Source: Alphaproteobacteria bacterium (GTDB lineage: Bacteria; Pseudomonadota; Alphaproteobacteria; Acetobacterales; Acetobacteraceae). From it: DNA of 64,000 nt. Numbering within the stretch: the first letter of the stretch is position 1; each line of letters starts with the position of its first letter. The stretch covers positions 24,631 to 88,630 of the forward strand of contig JAPLOI010000017.1 in NCBI GenBank assembly GCA_026400815.1, written 5' to 3'. The notes beneath the pieces are model-generated. The model ran no database searches. It had not been told where the DNA came from and worked only from the letters and a program-made list of their open reading frames with translations. Shown in pieces: positions 43,904-53,266 of the stretch. The position numbers and the translations under genes are program-made.

Positions 43904-44077
43904 CGGGGCTTTGCCCCGAACCCCACCAGGGACCTGAGGTCCCTGGACCCGCTCACTTTTGCCCATGGCGATAGGGGGGTTACCGGACCAAGGTCCGGTA
44001 ACCCCCCTATCGCCATGGGCAACAAACGAATGGGGTCTGGGGCCTAAGGCCCCAGCGGGTCCAGGGCGGAGCCCTGG
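43904..44077. repeat. Array of five palindromes centred on a 31-bp-arm perfect palindrome
   Basis: Five consecutive dyads fill the gap between two convergent genes. They are 43904-43918 (CGGGGC/GCCCCG), 43926-43946 (10-bp arms), 43959-44022 (31-bp perfect arms, 2-bp centre), 44037-44055 (9-bp arms) and 44061-44077 (7-bp arms). The outer pairs are versions of one repeat unit in opposite orientation on the two sides. For example, 43941-43953 is exactly complementary to 44054-44066. The whole can fold into a large cruciform or a very strong bidirectional terminator. Confidence 0.85.
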
Positions 44078-44087
44078 CCTTCCTGTC

Positions 44088-45707
44088 TCAGCCACTCACC
44101 ACATCATGGAACAGCACGACCCACGAAGCTCGGGCGAAGTGGTAGCCTTTCTTGGCGCTGCGGTAGGCGACTGTCTGCACCTGGTTGTGCACCGGGAACC
44201 ACAGCGCGCTGTCCATGATGATCTTCTGCGCGTCGGCATACACCGCGTTGCGCTTCTCCGGATCGGTGATGGCGCGGCCTTCTGCAAACAGCGCGTCCAG
44301 CTTGGGGTCGTTCAGCTGCATCCAGTTGTAGCGATACTTGCCAGGGGATGGGATGTTGCTGCTGTGGAAAAGGTTCTCCAGGCACATCGGGTCGGCCTGG
44401 ATCCAGCGCACTGGCAGGATGTCGAAGGCATTGTCGAACACAAGTTGCTGGTTGCGGGCGAAGGTGATGGTTTCCACCTTCAGGTCGAAGCCGACGCGCT
44501 TGGCCACGGCCTGGATTTCCACGGCGGTATCCGGCTCCAGCGGCGGCGGCGCGCCGTAGAAGCCGGACAGCCGCTGGCCGTCCTTCACGCGGATGCCGCC
44601 CGGCCCCGGCTTCCAGCCGGCCTGGTCCAGCAGGGCAGCGGCGGCGCGCGGGTCGGGCTTGTAGTAGTCTTCCACGCCCTTCCAATAACCCGGCGTGTCG
44701 GCGGAGAGCGGGCCATAGGCCGGGTCGATCAGGCCGAAGAACAGGTTCTCGCTGAGTGCCTTGCGGTCGATCGCCATGGCGAAGGCACGGCGCACGCGCA
44801 CATCGCTGAAGATGCCCTTGCTGCCGTTCAGCTCCAGCCCGAACGGAATGCCGGCGGCATTGCCGATCATGGTGGCGTAGCCGCGGGTGTCCTTCAGCCG
44901 CTTCATGTCCAGGATCGGCGTGATGTCGGAGATGTCGATCTCGCCCGCCTCCAGTGCGGCCACGCGGGTGGAGGCATCGGGGATGAAGCGGGTGACGACG
45001 CGCTGCACCTTGGAAGCGCCCTTGTTGGCGAAGAAACCAGGCGCCCAGTTGTATTTGTCGAACCGCTCCATCACCACCTGGCGGCCCGGCTCCCAGGACA
45101 CGAACTTGAACGGGCCGGCACCCACCGGCGCGCGGGCGAAATCCTGGTTGCCCATGCGCTTCACCGCGCTGGGCGAAACCGGCGCCAGCGTGCCCTCCGC
45201 AAAGCTGGCCACCGCGGCGCCGAAGGGCTGGGTGTAGTCGATGCGGATCGTGTGGCTGTCAATCACGGTGGAGCCGGCATAGGGGCCAAGCTGCGTTACC
45301 GCGCCTTCGCTGGCGGTCTTGGGGTCGGCGATCGTATCGAAGGTGAACTTCACCGCTTCCGCGTCGAACGGCGTGCCGTCGTGGAAACCCACATCGGTGC
45401 GCAGCTTCAACGTGACGCTCTTGCCATCCGGCGCGGCCTGCCAGGCGGTGGCCAGGCCCGGCGAGAGCTTGTTGGTGCCGTCGGAGGCCACGAGCGTGTC
45501 GAACATCTGCCCGATCACCTGGTATTCGTGGCGGGAGGAGGTCACGCGCGGGTCGTAGGTGCGCGGGCTGGCATCGTCCTCGCCCCAGGTGACGGTATTG
45601 GCGGCCTGGGCGGAGGCACCGCGATGGACCATGGGGGCGGCAAGCAGCCCGCCGACAACGGCGCGGCGGGAGACGGAAGCCTTTTTGGCGGACACGGGGC
45701 TCTCCAT
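44088..45707 (-). CDS. ABC transporter substrate-binding protein (SBP_bac_5, Dpp/Opp type) 1
   Basis: A 539-residue periplasmic binding protein. The N-terminus carries a Tat-like signal (SRRAVVGGLLAAP) ending near ASAQA. Family landmarks are DPRVTSSRHEYQVIGQMFDT, GKSVTLKLRTDVGFHDGTPF and the VRRAFAMAIDRKALSENLF region. It is divergent from the permease pair 133 bp away and shares their promoter region. This class binds peptides or small nitrogenous or other solutes. The ATG at 45707 is chosen at the start of the signal peptide. Confidence 0.92.
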   Translation of the reverse strand: MESPVSAKKASVSRRAVVGGLLAAPMVHRGASAQAANTVTWGEDDASPRTYDPRVTSSRHEYQVIGQMFDTLVASDGTNKLSPGLATAWQAAPDGKSVTLKLRTDVGFHDGTPFDAEAVKFTFDTIADPKTASEGAVTQLGPYAGSTVIDSHTIRIDYTQPFGAAVASFAEGTLAPVSPSAVKRMGNQDFARAPVGAGPFKFVSWEPGRQVVMERFDKYNWAPGFFANKGASKVQRVVTRFIPDASTRVAALEAGEIDISDITPILDMKRLKDTRGYATMIGNAAGIPFGLELNGSKGIFSDVRVRRAFAMAIDRKALSENLFFGLIDPAYGPLSADTPGYWKGVEDYYKPDPRAAAALLDQAGWKPGPGGIRVKDGQRLSGFYGAPPPLEPDTAVEIQAVAKRVGFDLKVETITFARNQQLVFDNAFDILPVRWIQADPMCLENLFHSSNIPSPGKYRYNWMQLNDPKLDALFAEGRAITDPEKRNAVYADAQKIIMDSALWFPVHNQVQTVAYRSAKKGYHFARASWVVLFHDVVSG

Positions 45708-45757
45708 GGTGCGGTGCGGAAAATCTAGTCTGCGGCGCTTCGCCACGATCGCGCAAT

Positions 45758-45770
45758 CGGCAATTTGCCG
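45758..45770. promoter_or_regulatory. Candidate operator CGGCAA-T-TTGCCG between divergent ABC genes
   Basis: A 13-bp dyad with 6-bp arms in the 132-bp gap between the substrate-binding protein gene and the permease genes. One bound regulator could control both directions. There is no regulator gene nearby and no second copy to support it, so it remains a candidate. Confidence 0.3.
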
Positions 45771-45839
45771 CTTGTGCACCGGCCTGTCGGTCCGCATGGT
45801 TGCAGTTCTTGTTTCACCAAAATCCGATCAGAGAGGCAG

Positions 45840-46760
45840 ATGAGCGCACGGGCCATCCTGGGGCGCCTGCTGGGCGTGATCCCGACTTTGCTGATCACCT
45901 GGACCTTCGTCTTCGGCGCCATGCGGCTGGTGCCGGGCGACCCGGTGCTGCTGATGCTGCAGGGCACGCCGATCAGCGATTCCGCGATGGAGGCGGCGCG
46001 CGCCAAGCTCGGCGTCGATCGGCCGCTGGTGGTGCAGTACGCGAGCTTCCTGGCCAATGCCGCCGTGGGCGATTTCGGCGACAGCTTCCGCAGCCGCCAG
46101 CCGGTGACCAAGCTGATCGCCGCCGAGTTCCCGAAAACGCTGGAACTCGCCCTCGGCGGCTTCCTGGTTGGCGTGGTGCTGGGCACCACTCTGGGCGTGA
46201 TGGCCGGGGTGCGGCCGAATGGCTGGGTGGATACGCTTTGTATGACCACGGCGCTGGTGGGCCTGTCGCTGCCCAGTTTCTGGATCGGCATGATCCTGAT
46301 CCAGGTCTTCGCCACGCAACTGGGCTGGGTGCCGGTGCTGGGTAGCGGGTGGGATGCGCTGATCCTGCCCAGCATCACCGTGGGCCTGTTCCTGGCCGGC
46401 GGGCTCGCGCGCCTCACACGCAATTCGATCATCGAGGTGATGGGCCAGGACTACATCCGCACCGCCCGCGCCAAAGGGCTGACCACGGTGCGCGTGGTGG
46501 CCAAGCACGCCATGCGCAACGCGATGATCCCGCCGCTGACGCTGCTGGGCATCCAGTTCGCCCTGCTGATCGGCGGCGCGGTGGTGACGGAGACGGTGTT
46601 CGCCCGGCCGGGCATCGGCAAGCTGCTGGTGCAGGCGGTGCTGGAGAAGGATTTCCCGGTGGTGCAGGGCATCGTGGTGCTGACCACGGGGGTGTACGTG
46701 CTGATCAACGTGCTGATCGACATCGCCTACGGGATCATCGACCCCAGGGTGCAAGAATGA
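45840..46760 (+). CDS. ABC transporter permease (DppB/OppB type) 1
   Basis: A 306-residue permease with six hydrophobic segments. It opens AILGRLLGVIPTLLITWTFV and RLVPGDPVLLML, the DppB-type N-terminus. The EAA-like coupling helix is in YIRTARAKGLTTVRVVAKHA and is followed by TETVFARPGIGKLLVQAV. The ATG at 45840 follows a GAGAGG Shine-Dalgarno. It pairs with the next permease, 10 bp downstream. The channel is for the solute bound by a nearby substrate-binding protein. Confidence 0.93.
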   Translation: MSARAILGRLLGVIPTLLITWTFVFGAMRLVPGDPVLLMLQGTPISDSAMEAARAKLGVDRPLVVQYASFLANAAVGDFGDSFRSRQPVTKLIAAEFPKTLELALGGFLVGVVLGTTLGVMAGVRPNGWVDTLCMTTALVGLSLPSFWIGMILIQVFATQLGWVPVLGSGWDALILPSITVGLFLAGGLARLTRNSIIEVMGQDYIRTARAKGLTTVRVVAKHAMRNAMIPPLTLLGIQFALLIGGAVVTETVFARPGIGKLLVQAVLEKDFPVVQGIVVLTTGVYVLINVLIDIAYGIIDPRVQE

Positions 46761-46770
46761 GCGTGCAAGA

Positions 46771-47643
46771 ATGAGTGCGGCCGTGAGCGACGCGGTGCTG
46801 CCGCGCCAGCCTTCCTTCTTCACCCGGCTGCTGGGCGCCCCCGGCGCAGTGATCGGCACGGTGGTGATCGTGGTGGTGCTGGGGCTCGCCGCCTTCGCGC
46901 CGTATCTCGCGCCTTATGACTGGAACGCCACCAGCCAGTGCCGCCGGCTGGCGCCGCTTTCGGCGGAGCACTGGTTCGGCTGCGACCTGTTCGGGCGGGA
47001 CATCTTCAGCCGGGTGATCTACGGCGCACGCTTCTCACTGGCCATGGGGCTGACGACGGTGGCGATCAGCCTGGTGTTCGGAGCACTTCTGGGCATCGTG
47101 ATCGCCTATGGCGGCGGCAAGGTGGACCGGATCGGCGCGCGGGTGATCGACGCGATGCTGTGCTTCCCGCCCATCATCCTGGCGATCCTGATCGTGGCGG
47201 TGCTGGGGGTGGGGCTGGTGAACGCGGCACTCGCCGTGGGCATCTCCGGCATTCCGCGCTTCGCCCGCATCACCCGCGCCGCCACCCTCACGCTGGTGGC
47301 GCGAGACTTCGTGGAATCCGCACGCGCGGTGGGGGCGACCCATACGCGCATCGTGCTGCGCCATTTACTGCCGAACCTGGCACCGATCCTGATCGTGATT
47401 GCCACGCTGGATCTCGGCAGCGCGGTGCTGTTCACCGCCACGCTGTCCTTCCTCGGCCTGGGCGCGCAGCCGCCCACGCCGGAATGGGGCGCGATGCTGA
47501 ACGCCGGGCGGGAATACGTGCGCTATGCGCCCTGGACGATGATCTTCCCGGGCCTCGCGCTGTTCCTGACCGTGATGGCGGTGAACCTGGTGGGCGACCG
47601 GCTGAGCCTGATCCTGGATCCGCGCCAACGCGACCGAAGCTGA
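46771..47643 (+). CDS. ABC transporter permease (DppC/OppC type) 1
   Basis: A 290-residue permease of the DppC branch. After an N-terminal helix comes the periplasmic block HWFGCDLFGRDIFSRVIYGA, typical of DppC/OppC. The coupling helix is FVESARAVGATHTRIVLRHL and LSFLGLGAQPPTPEWGAML is the conserved C-terminal motif. It forms a heterodimer with the preceding permease. A 176-bp gap without a recognisable gene separates it from the ATPase genes. Confidence 0.93.
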   Translation: MSAAVSDAVLPRQPSFFTRLLGAPGAVIGTVVIVVVLGLAAFAPYLAPYDWNATSQCRRLAPLSAEHWFGCDLFGRDIFSRVIYGARFSLAMGLTTVAISLVFGALLGIVIAYGGGKVDRIGARVIDAMLCFPPIILAILIVAVLGVGLVNAALAVGISGIPRFARITRAATLTLVARDFVESARAVGATHTRIVLRHLLPNLAPILIVIATLDLGSAVLFTATLSFLGLGAQPPTPEWGAMLNAGREYVRYAPWTMIFPGLALFLTVMAVNLVGDRLSLILDPRQRDRS

Positions 47644-47819
47644 AGCCAGCCGATTGTCGACACCGGGGTTGCCATCGCGGCGGGACGATCGGTAACGTCC
47701 GTGCAGGGGGGAAGCGCCGCTTCGGCAGATTCCTTGAATGTCCGAGAAGACAACAGAATGCGTCGGCAAGGGGGAGACCGCCCACAGGGCGGCGCGGCGG
47801 ACCGGACCGGGGGGCGCGC

Positions 47820-48827
47820 ATGAGCGATGCGCCGCTGCTGGATGTTCGTGGGCTCGGCATCTCCTTCCTGATCGGCGGTGGCAGCGTGCATGCCACGCAG
47901 GATGTCAGCTTCTCCGTGCAGCCCGGCGAGCGCGTGGGCATCGTGGGCGAAAGCGGCTGCGGCAAGACCATAACCGGCCTCTCGCTGCTCGGCCTGCTGC
48001 CGCGGGCGACCACACACGTGGCCGGGCAGGCGATGTTCGAGGGCGAGAACCTGGTTGGCCTGCCGCTGTCGCGCATGCGGCATGTGCGCGGGCGCAAGAT
48101 CAGCATGATCTTCCAGGAGCCGATGAGCGCGCTCGATCCGGTGTTCACCATCGGCCAGCAGATCGGCGAGACGATCCTGACCCACTTCAAGGTGGACAAG
48201 AAGCAGGCGCGCGAACGGGCGATCGAAGCTCTGGCCAGCGTGGGCATCCCCAGCCCCGCGCGGGTGCACGACAGCTATCCGCACCAGCTTTCCGGCGGCA
48301 TGCGCCAGCGCGCCATGATCGCCATCGCCCTGGTGTGCGAGCCGAAGCTGCTGATCGCCGACGAGCCGACCACGGCGCTGGACGTGACCATCCAGGCGCA
48401 GATCATCGACCTGCTGATGGAGCTTTCGGCCAAGCAGGGCACGGCGCTGCTGTTCATCACCCACGACCTCGGCGTGATCGCCGAGACCTGCACGCGCATG
48501 ATCACGATGTATGCCGGCCAGGTGGTGGAGGATGCGCCGGTGGACAGCGCGCTGGTGCGGCCGCGCCACCCCTATACCTCCGGCCTGCTGCGCTCCTTGC
48601 CGCGCCTCTCCGCCCGCGGCGCGGTGCTGCCCTCCATCGCCGGGCGGGTACCGACGCTGCGCGACATGCCCACGGGCTGCCGCTTCGCCGAACGTTGCGC
48701 CCATCGGCAGGAGGCATGCGCGGCGCCGCAGGTGATCGAGCCGGCGGGCGGGCACCTCGTGCGCTGCTGGCGCCACGGCGAGTTGGTGCTGCCGGGCGCG
48801 CTGACCGACCGGGAGGCCGCGGCATGA
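47820..48827 (+). CDS. ABC transporter ATP-binding protein (DppD/OppD type) 1
   Basis: A 335-residue ATPase. Walker A is GESGCGKT (residues ~43-50), the signature is [15 protein letters not shown] and Walker B is [14 protein letters not shown]. The C-terminal oligopeptide-type extension has the cysteine-containing [15 protein letters not shown]. The ATG at 47820 is where homology starts; longer frames upstream are spurious. The gene overlaps the next ATPase gene by 4 bp. With DppF-type ATPase 2 it probably drives both permease pairs on either side. Confidence 0.94.
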   Translation: MSDAPLLDVRGLGISFLIGGGSVHATQDVSFSVQPGERVGIVGESGCGKTITGLSLLGLLPRATTHVAGQAMFEGENLVGLPLSRMRHVRGRKISMIFQEPMSALDPVFTIGQQIGETILTHFKVDKKQARERAIEALASVGIPSPARVHDSYPHQLSGGMRQRAMIAIALVCEPKLLIADEPTTALDVTIQAQIIDLLMELSAKQGTALLFITHDLGVIAETCTRMITMYAGQVVEDAPVDSALVRPRHPYTSGLLRSLPRLSARGAVLPSIAGRVPTLRDMPTGCRFAERCAHRQEACAAPQVIEPAGGHLVRCWRHGELVLPGALTDREAAA

Positions 48828-49834
48828 GCGCCCCCATCGTCAGCGTCGCCGACCTGCGCATCCACTTCCCCACCCAGGACCGGCGCGAGACGGTGAAGGC
48901 GGTAGACGGGGTGAGCTTCGACGTGATGCCCGGCGAGACCTTTGGCATCATCGGCGAGAGCGGCTCGGGCAAGTCCACGCTGGGGCGCGCTGTGGTGTGC
49001 CTGCTGAAGCCGACCGAGGGCCAGGTGAAGCTGGGCGGCATCGACCCGTACTCGCTGCCCTCGGCCGAGTTGCGGCGGCGCCGGCGGGCGTTCCAGATCA
49101 TCTTCCAGGACCCGAACGCGGCACTCAACCCGCGCATGAGCGTGCTGGATTCGATCCGCGAGCCCCTGGACATCATCGGCGAGGGCAGCCGGGCAGAACG
49201 CGCCCGCATCGCGCAGGAGATGCTGGAGCGCGTGGGGTTGCGGCCGGAATTCGGGCTGCGCTATCCGCACGAGCTCTCCGGCGGGCAGAAGCAGCGCATC
49301 AACATCGCCCGCGTGCTGACGGTCCGCCCCAGCGTGATCGTGTGCGACGAGGTGGTGGCAGCACTCGATGTTTCGATCCGCGCCGACATCCTGAACCTGT
49401 TCGCGGAATTGCAGCGCGAGTTCGGGCTGACCTACCTGTTCATCACCCATGACCTCGGCGTGGTGAGCCATGTGAGCTCGCGCATCGCCGTGATGTATCT
49501 GGGCAAGTTCATGGAGTTGGGGCCGGCGGAGGAGATCGCCGAGCGGCCGCTGCACCCCTATACCCAGGCGCTGCTCTCGGCCGAGCCGATCCCGCTGCCT
49601 TCCAGCATGCGGGCGACGCGGCGGATCATCCTGCAGGGCGAGATCCCGAGCCCCACCAACCCGCCCAGCGGCTGCCGCTTCCGCACGCGCTGCCCGTTCG
49701 CGCAGGCAGTGTGCGCCAGCGAAATGCCGGAATGGCGCGAGGCGGCCCCTGGCCGGTTCGTGGCCTGCCACTTCGCCGGCGAGGTCACCGGCCATCCCAT
49801 CGACGCAAACACGACCAAGGAGGCGATCGCATGA
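48824..49834 (+). CDS. ABC transporter ATP-binding protein (DppF/OppF type) 2
   Basis: A 336-residue ATPase. Walker A is GESGSGKST, the Q-loop region is IIFQDPNAALNPRMSV, the signature is LSGGQKQRINIARVL and Walker B is VIVCDEVVAALDVS with the catalytic Glu. The C-terminal extension has GCRFRTRCPFAQAVC. It overlaps ATPase 1 upstream and the second substrate-binding protein gene downstream by 4 bp each, so the unit is translationally coupled. Confidence 0.94.
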   Translation: MSAPIVSVADLRIHFPTQDRRETVKAVDGVSFDVMPGETFGIIGESGSGKSTLGRAVVCLLKPTEGQVKLGGIDPYSLPSAELRRRRRAFQIIFQDPNAALNPRMSVLDSIREPLDIIGEGSRAERARIAQEMLERVGLRPEFGLRYPHELSGGQKQRINIARVLTVRPSVIVCDEVVAALDVSIRADILNLFAELQREFGLTYLFITHDLGVVSHVSSRIAVMYLGKFMELGPAEEIAERPLHPYTQALLSAEPIPLPSSMRATRRIILQGEIPSPTNPPSGCRFRTRCPFAQAVCASEMPEWREAAPGRFVACHFAGEVTGHPIDANTTKEAIA

Positions 49835-51375
49835 ACGCGCCCATCAAGCTGCCCAGCGGCCGGATCGACCGGCGGACCTTCCTGGCCCTGACCGGCGCTG
49901 CCGCGATGGCCGGTGGCGAGGCGAAAGCCCAGAAGCGCGGCGGCACGCTGCGGCTTTCGGCGCAGAGCAATCCCTCCAGCCTGGATCCACAGACCGGCAA
50001 TTCCGGCTCCGACCACGTGATCCTGTATCCGCTGTACGATTCGCTGGTGGAATGGGACTACACCACGCTGCAGGCCAAGCCGGGCCTGGCGGAGAAATGG
50101 GCCTATCCGGACCCGAGCACGCTGGTGCTGACCATCCGCGACGGGGTGACCTTCCATGACGGCACCAAGCTGGATGGCGCCGCGGTTCGCTACAACCTGA
50201 TGCGCGCGATGAGCCACGAGCGCTCCAACATCAAGTCCGACCTCGGCACCGTCGCGGAGATCACCGCCTCTGGCCAGACCGTGACGCTGAAGCTGAAGCA
50301 GCCGGATTCCGCGCTGCCGCTGATCCTGTCCGACCGTGCCGGCATGATGTCCTCGCCCAAGGCGATGGAGGAACACGGCCGCGACTACGACCGGCGCGCG
50401 GTGGGCACCGGGGCGATGAAGCTGGTGTCCTGGGCGGACAATGAGCGCGTGGTGATGGTGAAGAACGATTCCTACTGGAAGAAGGACCGGCCGCTGCAGG
50501 ACGGCATGGTGTTCCAGATCATCCCCGAATTGCCCACCGGTCTGCGCAGCGTCACGGCCGGGCAGAACGACCTAGTGTACTACCTGGTGCCGCAACAGAA
50601 GCAGCTGATCGACCGGGCGCGCACCCTGGGCTCCGCCGTGGGCCCGTCGCTGCTGTGCGTGCATGCCTATTTCAACTACGGCCGCGCCCCGCTGGACAAT
50701 GTGAAGGTGCGCCAGGCGCTGAACTACGCGGTGGACCGCGAGGAGTTCAACAAGGCGACGCATGGCGGCATCGCCGAGACCACCTCCACCATCCTGCCGC
50801 GGGCGCACTGGGCCTGTGCGACTGAGTATTCAGGGACCTTCACCTACGACCCCGACCGGGCGCGCAAGCTGCTGGCCGAGGGCGGACATCCGAACGGGAT
50901 CGACATCCTGGGCGTCGGCTATGCCGAGCAGTTGCAGGTGCAGCAGCAGGAAGTGCTGATCGAGCAGATGCGCAAGGCCGGCATCCGGCTGCGCTGGGAA
51001 CGCTACACCGGCCCGCCGACGCCGGCGGCGTTCTTCGCGGAGAAGAAGGGCGACATCCTGCTGGCGCCCTGGACCGGGCGGCCCGACCCCAGCCTGACCT
51101 ACCAGCTGGTGTTCGGCACCGGCAGCTACTTTAACGCCGGGCGTGGCGAAGGCGCACCAGGGCTGACCGAGGCACTGCTGGCCACCCGCGCCTCCGATGA
51201 CCTCACGGTGCGCAAGGAGGCATTCCGCAAGCTGCAGAAGATCGTCACCGAGAACGCGCTGCACCTGCCGCTGCTGTTCCGGCCGGAGCTGACCGCCTAC
51301 AGCGCCAAGGTCAAGGGCTACAAGCCGAACCTGCTGGGCAAGCCCAAGTTCGAGGATGTGTGGCTGGAGGGCTAG
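49831..51375 (+). CDS. ABC transporter substrate-binding protein (SBP_bac_5) 2
   Basis: A 514-residue binding protein with a clear Tat signal (DRRTFLALTGAAAMAGG). Landmarks are NPSSLDPQTGNSGSDHVIL, TLVLTIRDGVTFHDGTKLDG and VKVRQALNYAVDREEF. A perfect AAGGAGG Shine-Dalgarno sits inside the end of the ATPase gene. It is followed 5 bp later by a second permease pair. The ligand is unknown; the neighbouring atz genes suggest small nitrogen compounds. Confidence 0.93.
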   Translation: MNAPIKLPSGRIDRRTFLALTGAAAMAGGEAKAQKRGGTLRLSAQSNPSSLDPQTGNSGSDHVILYPLYDSLVEWDYTTLQAKPGLAEKWAYPDPSTLVLTIRDGVTFHDGTKLDGAAVRYNLMRAMSHERSNIKSDLGTVAEITASGQTVTLKLKQPDSALPLILSDRAGMMSSPKAMEEHGRDYDRRAVGTGAMKLVSWADNERVVMVKNDSYWKKDRPLQDGMVFQIIPELPTGLRSVTAGQNDLVYYLVPQQKQLIDRARTLGSAVGPSLLCVHAYFNYGRAPLDNVKVRQALNYAVDREEFNKATHGGIAETTSTILPRAHWACATEYSGTFTYDPDRARKLLAEGGHPNGIDILGVGYAEQLQVQQQEVLIEQMRKAGIRLRWERYTGPPTPAAFFAEKKGDILLAPWTGRPDPSLTYQLVFGTGSYFNAGRGEGAPGLTEALLATRASDDLTVRKEAFRKLQKIVTENALHLPLLFRPELTAYSAKVKGYKPNLLGKPKFEDVWLEG

Positions 51376-51380
51376 GAGCC

Positions 51381-52343
51381 ATGTTGGCGAATGCCCCCCG
51401 GCTGATGCTGGTGGGGCGCCGGCTGGTGCAGTTCGTGCCGGTGATCGTGCTGGCCACCTTCGTGGTGTTTGGGCTGCTGAAGCTGGTGCCCGGCGACCTC
51501 GCGGCCACGCTGGCCGGGGAATACGCCACGGAGGAGCGGATCGCGCAGATCCGTGAGTCCTATGGGCTGAACGACCCGTTCCTGGTGCAGTACGGGCGCT
51601 GGCTGTGGAACGCGATGCAGCTGGATTTGTCGCGCTCTTTCCAATCGAACGAGCCGGTGCTGGAGCAGATCATGCACCGCTTCCCCACCACCATGCTGCT
51701 GGTGGTGGGCGCGCTGCTGGTCTCGCTGGTGGTGGGCGTGCCGCTGGGCATCCTGGCGGCCACGAATGCGGGCTCGCGGCTGGATGTGGCGGTGACGTCC
51801 TTGTCCTCCTTCGGGGTGGCGCTGCCGAATTTCTGGCTGGCGATGATCCTGGTGGCGACCTTCTCGCTCTCCTGGGGGTGGTTCCCCGCCACCGGCGCGG
51901 TGCGCTTCGGCGCCGATCCCGCCGGGGCGATCTGGCATGCCGTGCTGCCGTCGATCGCGCTGGCCGCGGGCGGAATTGCGGAGGTGGTGCGGCAGCTGCG
52001 CTCGGCGCTGATCGAGATCCTGTCTTCTCAGTATGTCCGCACGCTCTATGCCAAGGGGCTGTCGCCTTCCGCGATCCTGTGGAAGCACGGGCTGAAGAAC
52101 GTGGCCGTCACGCTGCTGACGGTGATCGGGCTGCTGGCGAGCCGGCTGCTGGGCGGGGCGGTGGTGATCGAGGCGGTGTTCGCCATACCCGGCATGGGCA
52201 GCATGGTGGTGCGGGCTGCGATCGTGAAGGATTTCCCCGTGGTGCAGGGGGTGGTGTTCACGATGGTGATCCTGGTGATCGCCATCAACCTGGTGATCGA
52301 CCTGCTCTACACCATCGTCGATCCGCGGGTGGCGCTGAAATGA
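51381..52343 (+). CDS. ABC transporter permease (DppB/OppB type) 2
   Basis: A 320-residue permease. The start RLMLVGRRLVQFVPVIVLAT and FGLLKLVPGDLAATLAGE show the DppB type. The coupling helix is YVRTLYAKGLSPSAILWKHG, followed by IEAVFAIPGMGSMVVRAAIV. The ATG at 51381 (after GGAG) is preferred over an in-frame ATG at 51360, which would lie inside the preceding gene. The stop overlaps the next permease start by 4 bp. Confidence 0.93.
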   Translation: MLANAPRLMLVGRRLVQFVPVIVLATFVVFGLLKLVPGDLAATLAGEYATEERIAQIRESYGLNDPFLVQYGRWLWNAMQLDLSRSFQSNEPVLEQIMHRFPTTMLLVVGALLVSLVVGVPLGILAATNAGSRLDVAVTSLSSFGVALPNFWLAMILVATFSLSWGWFPATGAVRFGADPAGAIWHAVLPSIALAAGGIAEVVRQLRSALIEILSSQYVRTLYAKGLSPSAILWKHGLKNVAVTLLTVIGLLASRLLGGAVVIEAVFAIPGMGSMVVRAAIVKDFPVVQGVVFTMVILVIAINLVIDLLYTIVDPRVALK

Positions 52344-53173
52344 GGGCTCTTCGCGCCTGGCTCGGGGGCAACAGTGCGGCGGTGCTGGCGCTGTTCTTCC
52401 TGGTGGCCCTGTTCACCCTGGCGCTGATGGCGCCGCTGATCGCGCCCTATGTGCCCACGGCGCAGAACCTGGGCAACACGCTGGCCGAGCCGAGCTGGCA
52501 GCACTGGATGGGCACCGACGATCTGGGCCGCGATGTGCTGAGCCGGCTGATCCATGGTGCGCCGGCCTCGCTGTTCGCCAGCCTGCTGGCCGTGGGGGTG
52601 GCCACCGCGATCGGGGTGCCGGTGGGGCTGCTGGCCGGGTTCCTGGGCGGCTGGGTGGATGATGCGATCAGCCGGGTGATCGACACGCTGCTCTCCTTCC
52701 CCGGGATCGTGCTGGCGATCGGGGTGACCGGGGCGCTGGGCATTGGCCTCACCAACGCCATGCTGGCGGTGGGGATCGTGTTCGCGCCGGGTCTCGCGCG
52801 GCTGATGCGGGCGCAGACGCTGGTGGTGAAGCAGGAGCTGTATGTGGATGCCTCGCGCTGCTTCGGGGCGAGCCTGTCGCGCATCCTGCTGAAGCACGTG
52901 ATGCCCAACGCGGTGCAGCCGGTGATCGTGCAGGTAACGCTGCTGCTGGCGGTGGCGCTGCTGGCCGAAGCGAGCCTGTCCTTCCTCGGCCTGGGCGTGC
53001 AGCCGCCGCAGCCGAGCTGGGGCGGAATGTTGGCGCGGGCCTACAATTACATGGAGCTGGCGCCGGAGCAGATGTACGCGCCGGGCATCGCCATCCTGCT
53101 GACCGCGCTGGCCTTCAACACGCTGGGCGAGGCGTTGCGCCAGGCGCTGGACCCGACGCGCCGGCGGCGCTGA
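52340..53173 (+). CDS. ABC transporter permease (DppC/OppC type) 2
   Basis: A 277-residue DppC-type permease with HWMGTDDLGRDVLSRLIHGA, the coupling-helix region LYVDASRCFGASLSRILLKH and the motif LSFLGLGVQPPQPSWGGML. It is the distal gene of the transporter operon. A -24/-12 promoter for atzF begins 7 bp after its stop codon, so the atz genes are probably a separate transcription unit. Confidence 0.93.
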   Translation: MRALRAWLGGNSAAVLALFFLVALFTLALMAPLIAPYVPTAQNLGNTLAEPSWQHWMGTDDLGRDVLSRLIHGAPASLFASLLAVGVATAIGVPVGLLAGFLGGWVDDAISRVIDTLLSFPGIVLAIGVTGALGIGLTNAMLAVGIVFAPGLARLMRAQTLVVKQELYVDASRCFGASLSRILLKHVMPNAVQPVIVQVTLLLAVALLAEASLSFLGLGVQPPQPSWGGMLARAYNYMELAPEQMYAPGIAILLTALAFNTLGEALRQALDPTRRRR

Positions 53174-53179
53174 GGTTCC

Positions 53180-53195
53180 TGGCACGGATGTTGCG
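53180..53195 (+). promoter_or_regulatory. Sigma-54 (-24/-12) promoter of atzF-atzG-atzE
   Basis: TGGCACGGATGTTGCG matches the consensus TGGCACG-N4-TTGCW at all fixed positions except the last (G for A/T), with GG and GC exactly 12 bp apart. A transcript would start near 53206 and leave a 61-nt leader before the atzF ATG. Nitrogen-controlled genes commonly use such promoters with NtrC. The site lies in the 93-bp gap after the permease operon. Confidence 0.8.
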
Positions 53196-53266
53196 TTGGG
53201 TGGCACCATGCTGCCCTTCCTTTCCGACCATCCGCCCGTTTTCCCCTCGCCGTGCAAGGTGCCCGC

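Noticed and set aside
47644..47819. Possible hidden gene in the 176-bp gap between permease 1 and ATPase 1
   Set aside because: No frame with a start, Shine-Dalgarno and protein-like composition was found; it is probably leader sequence.
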